Below the pieces are notes generated by a model, which had not been told where the DNA came from, did not search any database, and saw only the letters and a list, made by a program, of their open reading frames with translations. This document shows positions 1 through 8,851 of a stretch of 64,000 nucleotides of DNA, in pieces (the first letter of the stretch is position 1; the number at the start of each line of letters is the position of its first letter). The DNA comes from Nocardioides ginsengisegetis (GTDB taxonomy: Bacteria; Actinomycetota; Actinomycetes; Propionibacteriales; Nocardioidaceae), in assembly GCF_014138045.1 (NCBI RefSeq), contig NZ_JACGXA010000003.1, positions 357,466-421,465 of the forward strand. The letters are read 5' to 3'. A program made the translations under genes and the position numbers.

Positions 1-1191
1 GAGCGGATGTGGGCCGACCTCGGCCCGGTCGGGCGCTCGGCCACCTCGGGCGGCTACTTCCGCCAGCCCTGGACGTCGGCGGAGGTGGAGCTGCGGTCGT
101 GGTTCGTGGCGCAGTGCGTCGCGCGCGGCCTGCGGGTCGAGGCCGACGGGCTCGGCAACGTGGTCGGCTGGTGGGAGCATCCCGGGGCGTCGGGCCCGGC
201 GGTGCTCACCGGGTCGCACCTCGACTCGGTGCTGGACGGGGGCGCGTACGACGGCCCGCTCGGCGTCGTCTCGGCGCTCGCGGCCGTGGACGCCTTGCGG
301 GACAGGGGATTCGTGCCCGCGCGGCCGATCGGCGTCTCGGTGTTCGCGGAGGAGGAGGGCTCGCGGTTCGGGTTGGCCTGCCTCGGGTCGCGGCTGGTCG
401 CGGGGGCGCTGCCATGGTCGACCGCGCGCGAGCTGCGCGACCGCGACGGGGTGTTCCTCGGCGACGCGCTCGCAGCGGAGGGCCTGGACGGGACGCCGCT
501 GTCGCTGGCGTCGGTCGGCACCTTCGTCGAGCTGCACGTGGAGCAGGGCCGCGACCTCGTCGACCGGGGGGCCGCGGTCGGCGTCGCCAGCGAGATCTGG
601 CCGCACGGGCGCTACCGCTTCGACTTCACCGGGGCCGCCAACCATGCCGGCACGACCCGGATGGAGGACCGCGCCGACCCGATGCTCACCTACGCGATGA
701 CGGCGCTCGCCGCCAACAAGCAGGCGCGGCTGGCCGGGCAGCGCGCCACGTTCGGGCGCATCGACGTGGCCCCCAACGGCACCAACGCGATCCCGTCGCG
801 GGTGACCGCGTGGCTCGACGCGCGGTGCTCGACCGATGACGGGCTGGCCTCGCTGGTGGAGGCGATCTCGGCGCAGGCCTCCGACCGGGCCTCTCGGGAC
901 GGCACCGCCCTGACCGTCACCGCCGAGTCGGTGTCGTCGTCGGTGGCCTTCTCCCCGGGGCTGGCCGCCTCGATCGCGGCCGACCACGAGGGCGGCGACT
1001 GGCCGGTCATCCCGACCCAGGCCGGCCACGACGCCGGCACCCTCTCGGCCGCGGGGATCCCCACCGCGATGCTCTTCGTGCGCAACCCGACCGGCATCTC
1101 GCACTCGCCCGCGGAGCACGCCTCGATGCCGGACTGCCTGGTGGGCGTCTCGGCGCTCGCGGACACGCTGGAGAGGCTGGCCGGGTCGTGA
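1..1191 (+). CDS. M20-family amidohydrolase (allantoate/N-carbamoyl amino acid hydrolase type), 5' end probably outside window
   Basis: Zinc-dependent M20 peptidase-fold hydrolase of the allantoate amidohydrolase / N-carbamoyl-L-amino-acid hydrolase group. Visible motifs are GSHLDSV (first metal-binding stretch), the AEEEGSRF catalytic glutamates, the LHVEQG stretch, the central AANHAGTTRM dimerisation-domain motif, and QAGHDAG near the C-terminus. The first in-window ATG is at 7, but the two codons before it are open and family members usually carry a few more N-terminal residues, so the true start is probably upstream. It overlaps hutF by 4 nt (GTGA). Because it heads a hut operon, its substrate may be N-formyl-L-glutamate rather than allantoate; that is inference. 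Confidence 0.88.
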   Translation, partial: ERMWADLGPVGRSATSGGYFRQPWTSAEVELRSWFVAQCVARGLRVEADGLGNVVGWWEHPGASGPAVLTGSHLDSVLDGGAYDGPLGVVSALAAVDALRDRGFVPARPIGVSVFAEEEGSRFGLACLGSRLVAGALPWSTARELRDRDGVFLGDALAAEGLDGTPLSLASVGTFVELHVEQGRDLVDRGAAVGVASEIWPHGRYRFDFTGAANHAGTTRMEDRADPMLTYAMTALAANKQARLAGQRATFGRIDVAPNGTNAIPSRVTAWLDARCSTDDGLASLVEAISAQASDRASRDGTALTVTAESVSSSVAFSPGLAASIAADHEGGDWPVIPTQAGHDAGTLSAAGIPTAMLFVRNPTGISHSPAEHASMPDCLVGVSALADTLERLAGS

Positions 1192-2585
1192 CGGCGGCGT
1201 CGTACCTCCTGGAGCGGGCGTGGGTCGACGGGGCCGTCCACGACGACGTGCTGGTCGAGGTCGAGGACGGACGGTTCACTTCCGTCACACTCCCCGGGCA
1301 CTCCCGTACGTTCCCGAGGGTTGCAACCCTCCAGAACGTCCGGGATCGCCGGTCCACCGGTGATTCCGCCCCGACCGCGACCCGCATCCCCGGCCTGACG
1401 ATCCCCGGCCTGGCCAACTGCCACAGCCATGCCTTCCACCGGGCGCTGCGCGGGCGGACCCAGCGGGAGCGGGGGACGTTCTGGACCTGGCGCGACCAGA
1501 TGTACGCCGTGGCCGGGAGGCTGGACCCCGACACCTACTTCGCGTTGGCGCGAGCGACCTACCGCGAGATGGCGGCGGCGGGGATCACGGCCGTGGGGGA
1601 GTTCCACTACCTGCACCACCAGCCCGGCGGCACGCCCTACGCCGACCCGAACGCGATGGGGCTGGCCCTGGTCGAGGCGGCGCGCGAGGCCGGGATCCGG
1701 ATCGCGCTGCTCGACACGGTCTACCTCAGCTCGGGCTTCGGGAAGCCGGTCGAAACCGCGCAATTGCGCTACGACGACGGTGACGCGGCCGCCTGGGGGG
1801 CCAGAACCCAGCAACTGCTGGGAAACGTGCAGCGCGACGGCGTCGTCGTCGGCGCGGCCGTGCACAGCGTGCGGGCCGTCCCGCGCGACCAGCTGGCGAC
1901 GGTCAGGGAGGCGGTCGACGGCACGATGCCCCTCCACGTCCACCTCTCCGAGCAGGTGGCCGAGAACGACGGCTGCCTCGCGGCGTACGGCGTCACCCCG
2001 ACCCGGCTGCTCCACGACGCCGGCCTGCTGACGCCCGCGACGACCGCCGTGCACGCGACACACCTCACCGACGACGACATCCGGCTCCTCGGCGAGACCG
2101 GCACCTACGCCGACTTCTGCCCCACCACCGAGCGCGACCTCGGCGACGGCATCGGCCCGAGCCGCAGGCTCCACGAGGCCGGCAGCCGGCTGACGCTGGG
2201 CAGCGACAGCCACGCGGTCATCGACCTGTTCGAGGAGATGCGGGCGGTCGAGCTCGACGAGCGGCTGGCCACCCGGCAGCGCGGCCACTGGACCGCCGCC
2301 GAGCTGCTGACCGCAGCCACGACGACCGGCCACGAGAGCCTCGGCTTCGCCGACGCCGGCGCCATCGCGGTCGGCAACCGGGCCGACCTCGTCACCCTCG
2401 ACCCCGCCACCCCACGCACCGCCGGGACCGGTGGCGACGAGAACACCGCGGTCTTCGCAGCGACCGCCGAGGACGTCACCCAGGTGATGGTCGACGGGCG
2501 GGTCGTGGTGCGGCAGGGTGACCGCGCCGACATCGGGCGCGAGCTGGCGGCCGCCATCGACACGATCTGGAAGGGCACAGCGTGA
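1188..2585 (+). CDS. hutF: Formimidoylglutamate deiminase (HutF)
   Basis: Amidohydrolase-superfamily enzyme that deiminates N-formimidoyl-L-glutamate to N-formyl-L-glutamate in histidine breakdown. Metal ligands appear in [11 protein letters not shown] (H79, H81), and later in HVHLSEQ, HATHL and [11 protein letters not shown]. The product is 465 residues. GTG start at 1188 overlaps the preceding stop by 4 nt, and its own stop overlaps hutI by 4 nt, so all three are translationally coupled. Odd point: residues of about 34 to 66 are encoded by a block of nested palindromes that looks like an in-frame repeat insertion in the N-terminal beta domain, leaving the catalytic barrel untouched. Confidence 0.93.
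   Translation: MTAASYLLERAWVDGAVHDDVLVEVEDGRFTSVTLPGHSRTFPRVATLQNVRDRRSTGDSAPTATRIPGLTIPGLANCHSHAFHRALRGRTQRERGTFWTWRDQMYAVAGRLDPDTYFALARATYREMAAAGITAVGEFHYLHHQPGGTPYADPNAMGLALVEAAREAGIRIALLDTVYLSSGFGKPVETAQLRYDDGDAAAWGARTQQLLGNVQRDGVVVGAAVHSVRAVPRDQLATVREAVDGTMPLHVHLSEQVAENDGCLAAYGVTPTRLLHDAGLLTPATTAVHATHLTDDDIRLLGETGTYADFCPTTERDLGDGIGPSRRLHEAGSRLTLGSDSHAVIDLFEEMRAVELDERLATRQRGHWTAAELLTAATTTGHESLGFADAGAIAVGNRADLVTLDPATPRTAGTGGDENTAVFAATAEDVTQVMVDGRVVVRQGDRADIGRELAAAIDTIWKGTA
1298..1370 (+). repeat. Nested palindromic element inside hutF
   Basis: GAGGGTTGCAACCCTC at 1316-1331 is a perfect 16-bp palindrome flanked by ACGTTC (1308-1313) and GAACGT (1334-1339). A second hairpin, CCGGTCCACCGG, follows at 1349-1360. 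The outer sequence (GCACTCCCGT, then CGGGATCGCCGGT..ACCGGTGATTCCG) recurs between purA and purD at 49037-49078, where the inner palindrome is absent. The reading frame of hutF stays open through it. Confidence 0.7.
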
Positions 2586-3745
2586 GCAGCACCCTCATCA
2601 CCGGCATCGCCGAGCTGGTCACCAACGACCCCGACGCCGACGACCTCCTCGGGGCGATCGCCGACGCCGCCCTCGTCGTCGAGGGGGCGAAGGTCGCCTG
2701 GGTCGGCCGGGCGATCGATGCCCCCGAGGCCGACGAGCGCCTCGACGTCGGCGGCCGCGCGGTGCTGCCCGGCTTCGTGGACTCCCACTCCCACCTGGTC
2801 TTCGCGGGCGACCGGGCCGCCGAGTTCGCGGCCCGGATGGCAGGCGAGAGCTACGCCGCCGGCGGGATCCGTACGACGGTCGCGGCGACCCGGGCCGCCA
2901 CCGACGAGCAGCTCACCAGCCACGTGGCCCGGCTGGTCGCCGAGATGCGCCGCCAGGGGACGACCACGGTGGAGATCAAGAGCGGCTACGGCCTCTCCAC
3001 CCACGACGAGGCGCGCAGCCTGGCCGTGGCCCGGCAGTTCACCGAGGAGACCACGTTCCTCGGCGCCCACGTCGTGCCGGCCGACCACGCCGACGACCCG
3101 GCGGCGTACGTCGACCTCGTGACCGGACCGATGCTCGACGCGGCGGCGCCGTACGCCCGCTGGATCGACGTGTTCTGCGAGCGAGGCGCGTTCGACGGCG
3201 ACCAGGCCCGCACGGTCCTCGCCGCCGGCGCGGCGAAGGGGCTGCGCGGCCGGCTGCACGCCAACCAGCTGGGCCCCGGCCCCGGCGTCCGGCTCGCCGC
3301 CGAGCTCGGGCTCACCGCCGTCGACCACTGCACCTACCTCGAGGACGCCGATGTCGACGCGCTGCGCGACAGCGGCACGATCGCGACGCTGCTGCCCGGC
3401 GTGGAGTTCTCGACCCGGCAGCCCTACCCCGACGCCCGCCGCCTCCTCGACGCCGGCGTGCGGGTCGCGATCGCCAGCGACTGCAACCCCGGGTCGTGCT
3501 TCACCAGCTCGCTGCCGCTGTGCGTCGCGCTGGCCGTCCGGGAGATGGGGATGACCCCCGCCGAGGCGGTCCACGCGGCGACCGCGACGGGAGCGCGCGC
3601 CCTCGACCGCGACGACGTCGGCGCGCTCACCGTCGGCAAGCGGGCCGACCTGATGGTGCTCGACGCCCCCAGCCACGTGCACCTGGCCTACCGCCCCGGC
3701 GTGCCCCTCGTGCAGCAGGTCTGGCAGGGCGGTCGGCCGGTCTGA
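2582..3745 (+). CDS. hutI: Imidazolonepropionase (HutI)
   Basis: Hydrolyses 4-imidazolone-5-propionate to N-formimidoyl-L-glutamate, the step before HutF. Amidohydrolase fold with metal-binding [10 protein letters not shown] (H69, H71), [34 protein letters not shown] and ASDCNPGS, all in the expected order. Length 387 is typical. GTG start at 2582 overlaps the hutF stop by 4 nt. Last gene of the operon; no strong hairpin follows it. Confidence 0.95.
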   Translation: MSSTLITGIAELVTNDPDADDLLGAIADAALVVEGAKVAWVGRAIDAPEADERLDVGGRAVLPGFVDSHSHLVFAGDRAAEFAARMAGESYAAGGIRTTVAATRAATDEQLTSHVARLVAEMRRQGTTTVEIKSGYGLSTHDEARSLAVARQFTEETTFLGAHVVPADHADDPAAYVDLVTGPMLDAAAPYARWIDVFCERGAFDGDQARTVLAAGAAKGLRGRLHANQLGPGPGVRLAAELGLTAVDHCTYLEDADVDALRDSGTIATLLPGVEFSTRQPYPDARRLLDAGVRVAIASDCNPGSCFTSSLPLCVALAVREMGMTPAEAVHAATATGARALDRDDVGALTVGKRADLMVLDAPSHVHLAYRPGVPLVQQVWQGGRPV

Positions 3746-3775
3746 GCCGCCCTAAGGCACCCCCGCCGGACGGCC

Positions 3776-3820
3776 ACCTCAGATAGGGAGGTTGTCCGAT
3801 GTGGGCGCCTACCTCAGGGA
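3776..3820. promoter_or_regulatory. Candidate operator: repeated ACCTCAG boxes
   Basis: ACCTCAG occurs at 3776-3782 and again at 3811-3817, each followed closely by GGGAG. The first copy is also half of an inverted repeat, ACCTC-N7-GAGGT (3776-3792). The 35-bp spacing puts both boxes on about the same helix face. They lie upstream of the 45-codon gene and the LuxR-type regulator, so an activator or autoregulator site is plausible. No clear -35/-10 pair was recognised. Confidence 0.3.
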
Positions 3821-3859
3821 GCGAACCTCGTCTCACCGACCCGAGATGAGGAGCACCAG

Positions 3860-3997
3860 ATGTACGACCACACCAACCAGATCCTGAAGTCCGAGATCGA
3901 CTACCGCGCGATGCGGATCCGGTCCGGGCTCAAGGGGCGCCGCACCAGGCTTCCCCGCGTACGTCGATCCGTGGTGGACAGCGACATCGTCCGCTGA
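3860..3997 (+). CDS. Small basic protein of 45 residues, function unknown
   Basis: A 45-codon frame starting MYDHTNQILKSEIDYRAMRI, preceded by a good Shine-Dalgarno stretch (GAGGAG, 8 nt before ATG) and ending 15 nt before the next gene. The first half is predicted helical and the second half is very rich in arginine (GRRTRLPRVRR). No domain is recognised and there is no signal peptide. Placement directly before the giant LuxR-family regulator and after the repeated ACCTCAG boxes suggests co-expression with it. It could be a nucleic-acid-binding or accessory peptide; this is a guess from composition only. Confidence 0.5.
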   Translation: MYDHTNQILKSEIDYRAMRIRSGLKGRRTRLPRVRRSVVDSDIVR

Positions 3998-4012
3998 CGG
4001 GCCCGCGAAAAG

Positions 4013-6997
4013 ATGGGCACCGCACCGGACGTTCACGAGATCATGGGCGACGTGGCAGGACACACGAGCAAGACCCTGGTGGGACGAGACGCCGAGCTGA
4101 CGGAGATCGCTTCGTTGCTCGGCGTCCGTCGCATCCCCGGGGACCGGTCCTCGAGCGACCGCGAGGCCACCAACGTGCTGCTGTCCGGTGACGCCGGCGT
4201 CGGCAAGACCCGCCTGCTGACCGAGCTGCGCGACGTGGCCTTCACCGAGGGCTGGCAGGTCTTCGCCGGCCACTGCCTCGACTTCGGCGACAGCGCCCTG
4301 CCCTACCTGCCCTTCTCCGAGGTGCTCGGCCGGATGGCCACCGACCTGCCCGCAGTCGTCGACGCCGTCGCCGGCCAGCACCCCGCCCTGGCCCGCCTCC
4401 AGCCCGGCCGTCGCGTGATGAACGCCGACGCCGACCGCGAGACGGGCGCCCTGGACCGCACCGACCTGTTCGAGGCCGTCCACGCCCTGCTCGAGGCCGC
4501 CGCCGAGGCCGCGCCGCTGCTCCTGGTCATCGAGGACGCCCACTGGGCCGACCAGTCGACGCGCGACATGCTCAGCTTCCTCTTCTCCCGTCCCTTCGCC
4601 GGCCCGGTCGCGATCGTCGCGTCCTACCGCTCCGACGACCTTCACCGCCGCCACCCGCTCCGCACCCAGGTCGCGGAGTGGTCGCGGATCCGCGGGGTCG
4701 AGCGGATCCAGCTGGCCCCGCTCTCCGCCGGCGACGTGCGCACCCTCATCGCCGAGCTCGACGCCGGCCCCATCTCCGAGGACCAGGTCGCCGGCATCGT
4801 GGACCGCGCCGAGGGCAACGCGTTCTTTGTCGAGGAGCTCGTGGGCGCTGCCTCCGGCCCGGGCCGCTGGGTGCCCGCCGACCTCGCCGACGTGCTGCTC
4901 GTCCGCCTCGACCGTCTCGACGACACCGCGCGCCAGGTCGTCCGCGCGGCCAGCGTCGCCGGCCGCAAGGTCAGCCACGAGATGCTGGCCGCCGCCTCCC
5001 TGCTTGACGACACCGCTCTCGACGAGGGCCTGCGCCGCGCGGTCGAGATGAACGTCCTGGTCGCCGGCGCCGGCACCTACACCTTCCGGCACGCCCTGCT
5101 CGGCGAGGCGGTGTACGACGACCTGCTGCCGGGCGAGCGGGTCCGCCTCCACGCGGCGTACTGCGCGGCGCTGAGCGACGGCCGGGCCCGGGGCACCGCG
5201 GCCGAGCTGGCCCGGCACGCCCGGCTGGCCATGGACCTCGACACCGCCCTGGACGCCAGCATCCGGGCCGGCAACGAGGCGACCGCGATCGGCGGCCCGG
5301 ACGAGGCCGCCCAGCACTACCAACAGGCCCTGGAGCTGCTCGCCGACCCGCGCCGCCGGGCCGACCTCGACGTCGACGTGTCCAAGCTGACCGTCAGCGC
5401 GGCCGAGGCCCTGATGGCCAGCGGTCATCCGATCCGCGCCGCGGCGCTGGTGGCCGAGCAGCTGACCTGCCTGCCGGCGGACGCCTCGCCGGCCTGGCGG
5501 GCGCGGATGCTGGCCGTCCGCGCGGCGGCCCTGGTGATCATCGAGACCGACGAGGACGCGGCCGCCGTGTCCGCCCGGGCACTCGAGCTGGTGCCGGACG
5601 ACGCCCCGATGCTGCGCGCCCGGGTGCTGACCACCCATGCCCGGGTGCTCGCCGCGTTGGGCCGCTTCGAGGAGGCCCAGGCGGTCGGCATCGACGCCCT
5701 CGCCCTGGCCGAGAAGCTCAACATGTCCGAGCTGGCCTCCGACGCGATCACCACTCTGTCCGGCCTCAAGAAGGCCGGCCCCAAGGAGGGGCTGCGGGCC
5801 GCCCTGACCGACGCGATCCTGCGCGCCCAGGAGTCCGGCGCGATCCACGCCGAGCTCCGCGGCCGGTTCTTCCTGGCCCGCTCCTACCAGGACTGGGCGG
5901 AGTTCGAGGAGACCGAGCGCTGGTTCCGCAGCGCGATCGAGCGCGGCCAGGCGGCCGGGCTGGCGTGGGCGCCGTACGCCTTCGAGTCGCGGTGGCAGCT
6001 CGCCTGGGTGCTGATGGTCAGCGGCCGCTGGGACGAGGCGCTGGAGCTCTGCGGGATCGACGGCCAGTCCGCGCCCCCGATCCCGAAGGCGCTGCTCGAC
6101 AGCGTCCGGCTCAACATCCAGCACGGCCGCGGGCTCGACGTCGCGGCCGAGACCCTCGCGCTGCGCCGGCACTGGCACAAGGAGGGCGGGATCGCCATCC
6201 ACGCCAGCACCGTCGAGCTGCTGGACGCCGGGCGCCGCGCGGACGCGGCCGGCGCGGTGGCGTCGTACGAGCACGCCGTCGACGTGCTCGGCCGGATCTG
6301 GCACGAGTGGTTCCCGGCCCGGGTGCGGCTCGCCGCGGTCACGATCGGGGCGATCGCCCAGGCCGTCCCGACCCTCGCGGCCGGCGAGCGCGCGACGTTC
6401 CAGGAGCGTGCCGAGCGGCTGCACGCCGAGGGCCACACCGTGCTCGAGCGCTACACCGACCCGTCAGGCTTCTGGGGGCCCGAGGGACGAGCCTGGGTGA
6501 AGCGCCTCGACGCCGAGGTGCTGCGGCTGCGCTGGCTGACGGGCATCGACGCGCCACCCCTCGACGCCCTCGTGCGCGCCTGGGAGGAGACCGTGGTGCT
6601 GTTCGCCGACTTCGGCGACGTCTTCGAGCTGGCCCGCACGCGCACCGTGCTCGCCGGCATCCTGCGGGCGTCCGGCGACGCCACCCGGGCCCGGGAGGTC
6701 GGCGACCTGGCGCGCGCCGCAGCCCACCAGCTCGGTGCCCAGCCGCTGCTCGACGAGCTCCGCGCCCTCGGCAGCACCCCCGCCCGGGGCGACGCCGCCC
6801 CCGACGCGCTCACGCCCCGCGAGACCGAGATCCTGGCTCTCGTGGCGGAGGGTCGCTCCAACGGCGAGATCGGCAAGCAGCTGTTCATCAGCGCCAAGAC
6901 CGTCTCGGTCCACGTCTCCAACATCCTCGGCAAGCTCGGGGCGGCCGGCCGCACCGAGGCCGCCGCGATCGGGCGCCGGAGGGGTCTGGTCGAATAG
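4013..6997 (+). CDS. LuxR-family transcriptional regulator with N-terminal AAA ATPase (LAL type)
   Basis: Large signal-transduction ATPase of 994 residues. The N-terminal AAA/NACHT-like module has Walker A GDAGVGKT (59-66) and Walker B LLLVIEDAHWAD (169-180). A long helical middle section resembles tetratricopeptide repeats. The C-terminus is a LuxR helix-turn-helix beginning LTPRETEILALVAEGRSN and containing KTVSVHVSNILGKLG. Such proteins usually activate nearby operons after binding an unidentified ligand. The ATG at 4013 has a weak ribosome site (GAAAAG); an in-frame ATG at 4043 is an alternative. The target is not evident from neighbours. Confidence 0.93.
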   Translation: MGTAPDVHEIMGDVAGHTSKTLVGRDAELTEIASLLGVRRIPGDRSSSDREATNVLLSGDAGVGKTRLLTELRDVAFTEGWQVFAGHCLDFGDSALPYLPFSEVLGRMATDLPAVVDAVAGQHPALARLQPGRRVMNADADRETGALDRTDLFEAVHALLEAAAEAAPLLLVIEDAHWADQSTRDMLSFLFSRPFAGPVAIVASYRSDDLHRRHPLRTQVAEWSRIRGVERIQLAPLSAGDVRTLIAELDAGPISEDQVAGIVDRAEGNAFFVEELVGAASGPGRWVPADLADVLLVRLDRLDDTARQVVRAASVAGRKVSHEMLAAASLLDDTALDEGLRRAVEMNVLVAGAGTYTFRHALLGEAVYDDLLPGERVRLHAAYCAALSDGRARGTAAELARHARLAMDLDTALDASIRAGNEATAIGGPDEAAQHYQQALELLADPRRRADLDVDVSKLTVSAAEALMASGHPIRAAALVAEQLTCLPADASPAWRARMLAVRAAALVIIETDEDAAAVSARALELVPDDAPMLRARVLTTHARVLAALGRFEEAQAVGIDALALAEKLNMSELASDAITTLSGLKKAGPKEGLRAALTDAILRAQESGAIHAELRGRFFLARSYQDWAEFEETERWFRSAIERGQAAGLAWAPYAFESRWQLAWVLMVSGRWDEALELCGIDGQSAPPIPKALLDSVRLNIQHGRGLDVAAETLALRRHWHKEGGIAIHASTVELLDAGRRADAAGAVASYEHAVDVLGRIWHEWFPARVRLAAVTIGAIAQAVPTLAAGERATFQERAERLHAEGHTVLERYTDPSGFWGPEGRAWVKRLDAEVLRLRWLTGIDAPPLDALVRAWEETVVLFADFGDVFELARTRTVLAGILRASGDATRAREVGDLARAAAHQLGAQPLLDELRALGSTPARGDAAPDALTPRETEILALVAEGRSNGEIGKQLFISAKTVSVHVSNILGKLGAAGRTEAAAIGRRRGLVE

Positions 6998-7001
6998 CCG
7001 G

Positions 7002-7880
7002 GTGACCCCCGAGACCTACCGCTGCTCGGCCGCCAGCGCCCTCGACGCGGAGCCGATGGCCGGCACGGCGCCGGAGGACACGGCCTGGCTCCTCGTCGAG
7101 TACGCCGGCTCCTGGGGCCGCAACGCCGTGGCCGACAGCCGTCTCCCCGACGGGGTCCGCGAGGTCCTCGAGGGGGCCGTCGGTGTCCGGGTCCAGCTGA
7201 TCCGCCGGCACGGCGGCTGGGCCGGACCGGGGGTGCACGTCTTCGCCGCCCGGCTCGGCGCGACCGGCCGCGTCTGGGGCACCGTCCTCGAGCGGGTGGA
7301 CCAGGTCACCGACCTCGACCTGGGCGCGCTGGCGCGGGGCGGGGACCCGGGCCTGCCGGCCCACGAGGGGCCGCTCTGGCTGCTGTGCACCAACGGCCGC
7401 CGGGACCGCTGCTGCGCCGAGATCGGCCGCCCGGTCGCGGCCGCCCTGGCCGAGCGCTGGCCCGCCGCGACCTGGGAGACGACCCACCTCGGCGGCCACC
7501 GGTTCTCCGGCACCCTCCTGGCGCTGCCCAGCGGGGTGACCCTCGGCCGCCTCGACCCGGACACGGCCGTCGAGGCCTGCGCCGAGATCGCCGCGGGTGG
7601 CTTTCCCACGGCCAACGCGCGCGGACGCGCCGGACTGCCCGCTGCGGCGCAGGTCGCCGAGCTCCACGTCCGGACCGCACTCGGCCTCGATGGTCTCCAC
7701 GACCTCGACGACGTGTCGGTCGGACTCGGGACGGGAGAGACCGTCTCCCTCACCGTGGCCGGCCGCGAGCACCGCCTCACGGTCGCCTCCACGCCCGGCG
7801 AGCCGCGTCGGCAGAGCTGCGCCGACCTGAAGCTCAAGGGCGCCCCCGTGCACACGGTCACGGGGTGGGACCGGCCCTGA
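7002..7880 (+). CDS. Sucrase/ferredoxin-like family protein
   Basis: A 292-residue protein of the Suc_Fer-like family, which has a thioredoxin-like ferredoxin fold. Diagnostic features are CTNGRRDRCC followed by an invariant-looking TTHLGGHRFSGTLLALP block, consistent with Cys/His ligation of a 2Fe-2S cluster. GTG start 4 nt after the stop of the LuxR-type regulator suggests coupled translation. Physiological role in actinobacteria is not established; electron transfer is inferred from the fold. Confidence 0.82.
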   Translation: MTPETYRCSAASALDAEPMAGTAPEDTAWLLVEYAGSWGRNAVADSRLPDGVREVLEGAVGVRVQLIRRHGGWAGPGVHVFAARLGATGRVWGTVLERVDQVTDLDLGALARGGDPGLPAHEGPLWLLCTNGRRDRCCAEIGRPVAAALAERWPAATWETTHLGGHRFSGTLLALPSGVTLGRLDPDTAVEACAEIAAGGFPTANARGRAGLPAAAQVAELHVRTALGLDGLHDLDDVSVGLGTGETVSLTVAGREHRLTVASTPGEPRRQSCADLKLKGAPVHTVTGWDRP

Positions 7881-7948
7881 CCGACCTGTCCAGTCAGGTG
7901 GTGGGCGTCACCGTGTGGACGAATCCGCAGGCGGGTAGAAGTCCGTCC

Positions 7949-8467
7949 GTGATCGACCCCGCGACCACGACCCCCCTGGAGTCCAACACCAGCGGCGACG
8001 GCTGGCACCTGCCCACCCGCCGTTGGTCAGTGCGCCGCCGGACCGCGCGCCTCTACGACGACGGGCAGGGCGCCGGCCTCCTCCTCCCCGTCTCGGGCGT
8101 GCGCGCCGGATCCGGCCGAGGGATCCTGCTGCGCCCCGACGGGGTGGTCGTGCGGACCAGCGACGCCCCGGTCCACCTCACCTGGCAGCACGTCTTCGAC
8201 TTCCGCCCGCACTGGAGCCGCGGTGTGCCCCGGTTCCCGACCGGGCGGGACGTCGTGCACAACTGGCTCACCGTCGACCTCGGTGGGAGTCACGACGATT
8301 CCCCCCGGGTCGACGCGACCAGCCTGGCCCTGGACCCGTGGCTCGCGCTCCGGGTGCTGCGCCACTACCTCGACCACCCGCCGCGGCGCGTCGAGCTCGC
8401 GACCGAGGCGGCCCTCACCCGTGTCGCGACGCTGGGCGGCTCAGTCCGTCCAGCCGAGCAGACCTGA
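7949..8467 (+). CDS. Hypothetical protein, 172 residues
   Basis: No family recognised. The product lacks a signal peptide or membrane helices and is rich in Arg, Trp and beta-type segments (GILLRPDGVVVRTSDAPVHL). GTG at 7949 is chosen because a TAGAAG hexamer sits exactly 7 nt before it, the leaderless pattern seen at many starts in this window; earlier GTG codons around 7900 are possible. The 3' end overlaps the convergent response-regulator gene by 27 bp. Confidence 0.6.
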   Translation: MIDPATTTPLESNTSGDGWHLPTRRWSVRRRTARLYDDGQGAGLLLPVSGVRAGSGRGILLRPDGVVVRTSDAPVHLTWQHVFDFRPHWSRGVPRFPTGRDVVHNWLTVDLGGSHDDSPRVDATSLALDPWLALRVLRHYLDHPPRRVELATEAALTRVATLGGSVRPAEQT

Positions 8468-8821
8468 GACCTCCCGGCACAACCCCATCGGGTCGAAGGG
8501 CTTGGGGATCACCCCGGCCACCGTCAGGTCGTCCCACATCCGGTGGTCGCCCACCTGCACCTTGGCGGTCAGGAAGATCACCGGGATCTGGCGGGTGGTC
8601 GCGCCGTCGCGCAGGTGACGGAAGGTCGTGGGCCCGTCCATCTCCGGCATCATCACGTCGAGCAGGACGGCGTCGGGCTGGTGCCGGTCGGCCAGCACGA
8701 GCGCCTCGGCGCCCCCGGACGCGGCGATCACCCGCCAGCCGCCGACGACCTCGAGGGCCAGTTGCGTGATCTCCCGGATCGAGTCGTCGTCGTCCACCAC
8801 CAGCACCGTGCGCACCATCAC
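8441..8821 (-). CDS. Receiver-only response regulator (CheY-like)
   Basis: A 126-residue single receiver domain: acidic pocket VVDDDDS, phosphoacceptor aspartate in VLLDVMMPEMDG, threonine in FLTAK and conserved lysine in IPKPFDP. There is no output domain, so signalling is by protein interaction or phosphotransfer. It lies 30 bp downstream of the sensor kinase on the same strand and probably forms its cognate pair. An ATG 3 nt further in is an equally possible start. Its 3' end overlaps the opposing gene. Confidence 0.92.
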   Translation of the reverse strand: MMVRTVLVVDDDDSIREITQLALEVVGGWRVIAASGGAEALVLADRHQPDAVLLDVMMPEMDGPTTFRHLRDGATTRQIPVIFLTAKVQVGDHRMWDDLTVAGVIPKPFDPMGLCREVSGLLGWTD

Positions 8822-8851
8822 CGAGCCTTCCCCGAGAGTGTGGGCGCCATG

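Noticed and set aside
690..2333. Long open frame on the minus strand opposite the hut genes (and many similar long frames, e.g. 3833-6436, 31056-33404)
   Set aside because: Very GC-rich coding DNA leaves antisense frames open. These translate to Arg/Gly/Val/His-rich low-complexity sequence with no motifs, while the opposite strand encodes clear enzymes.
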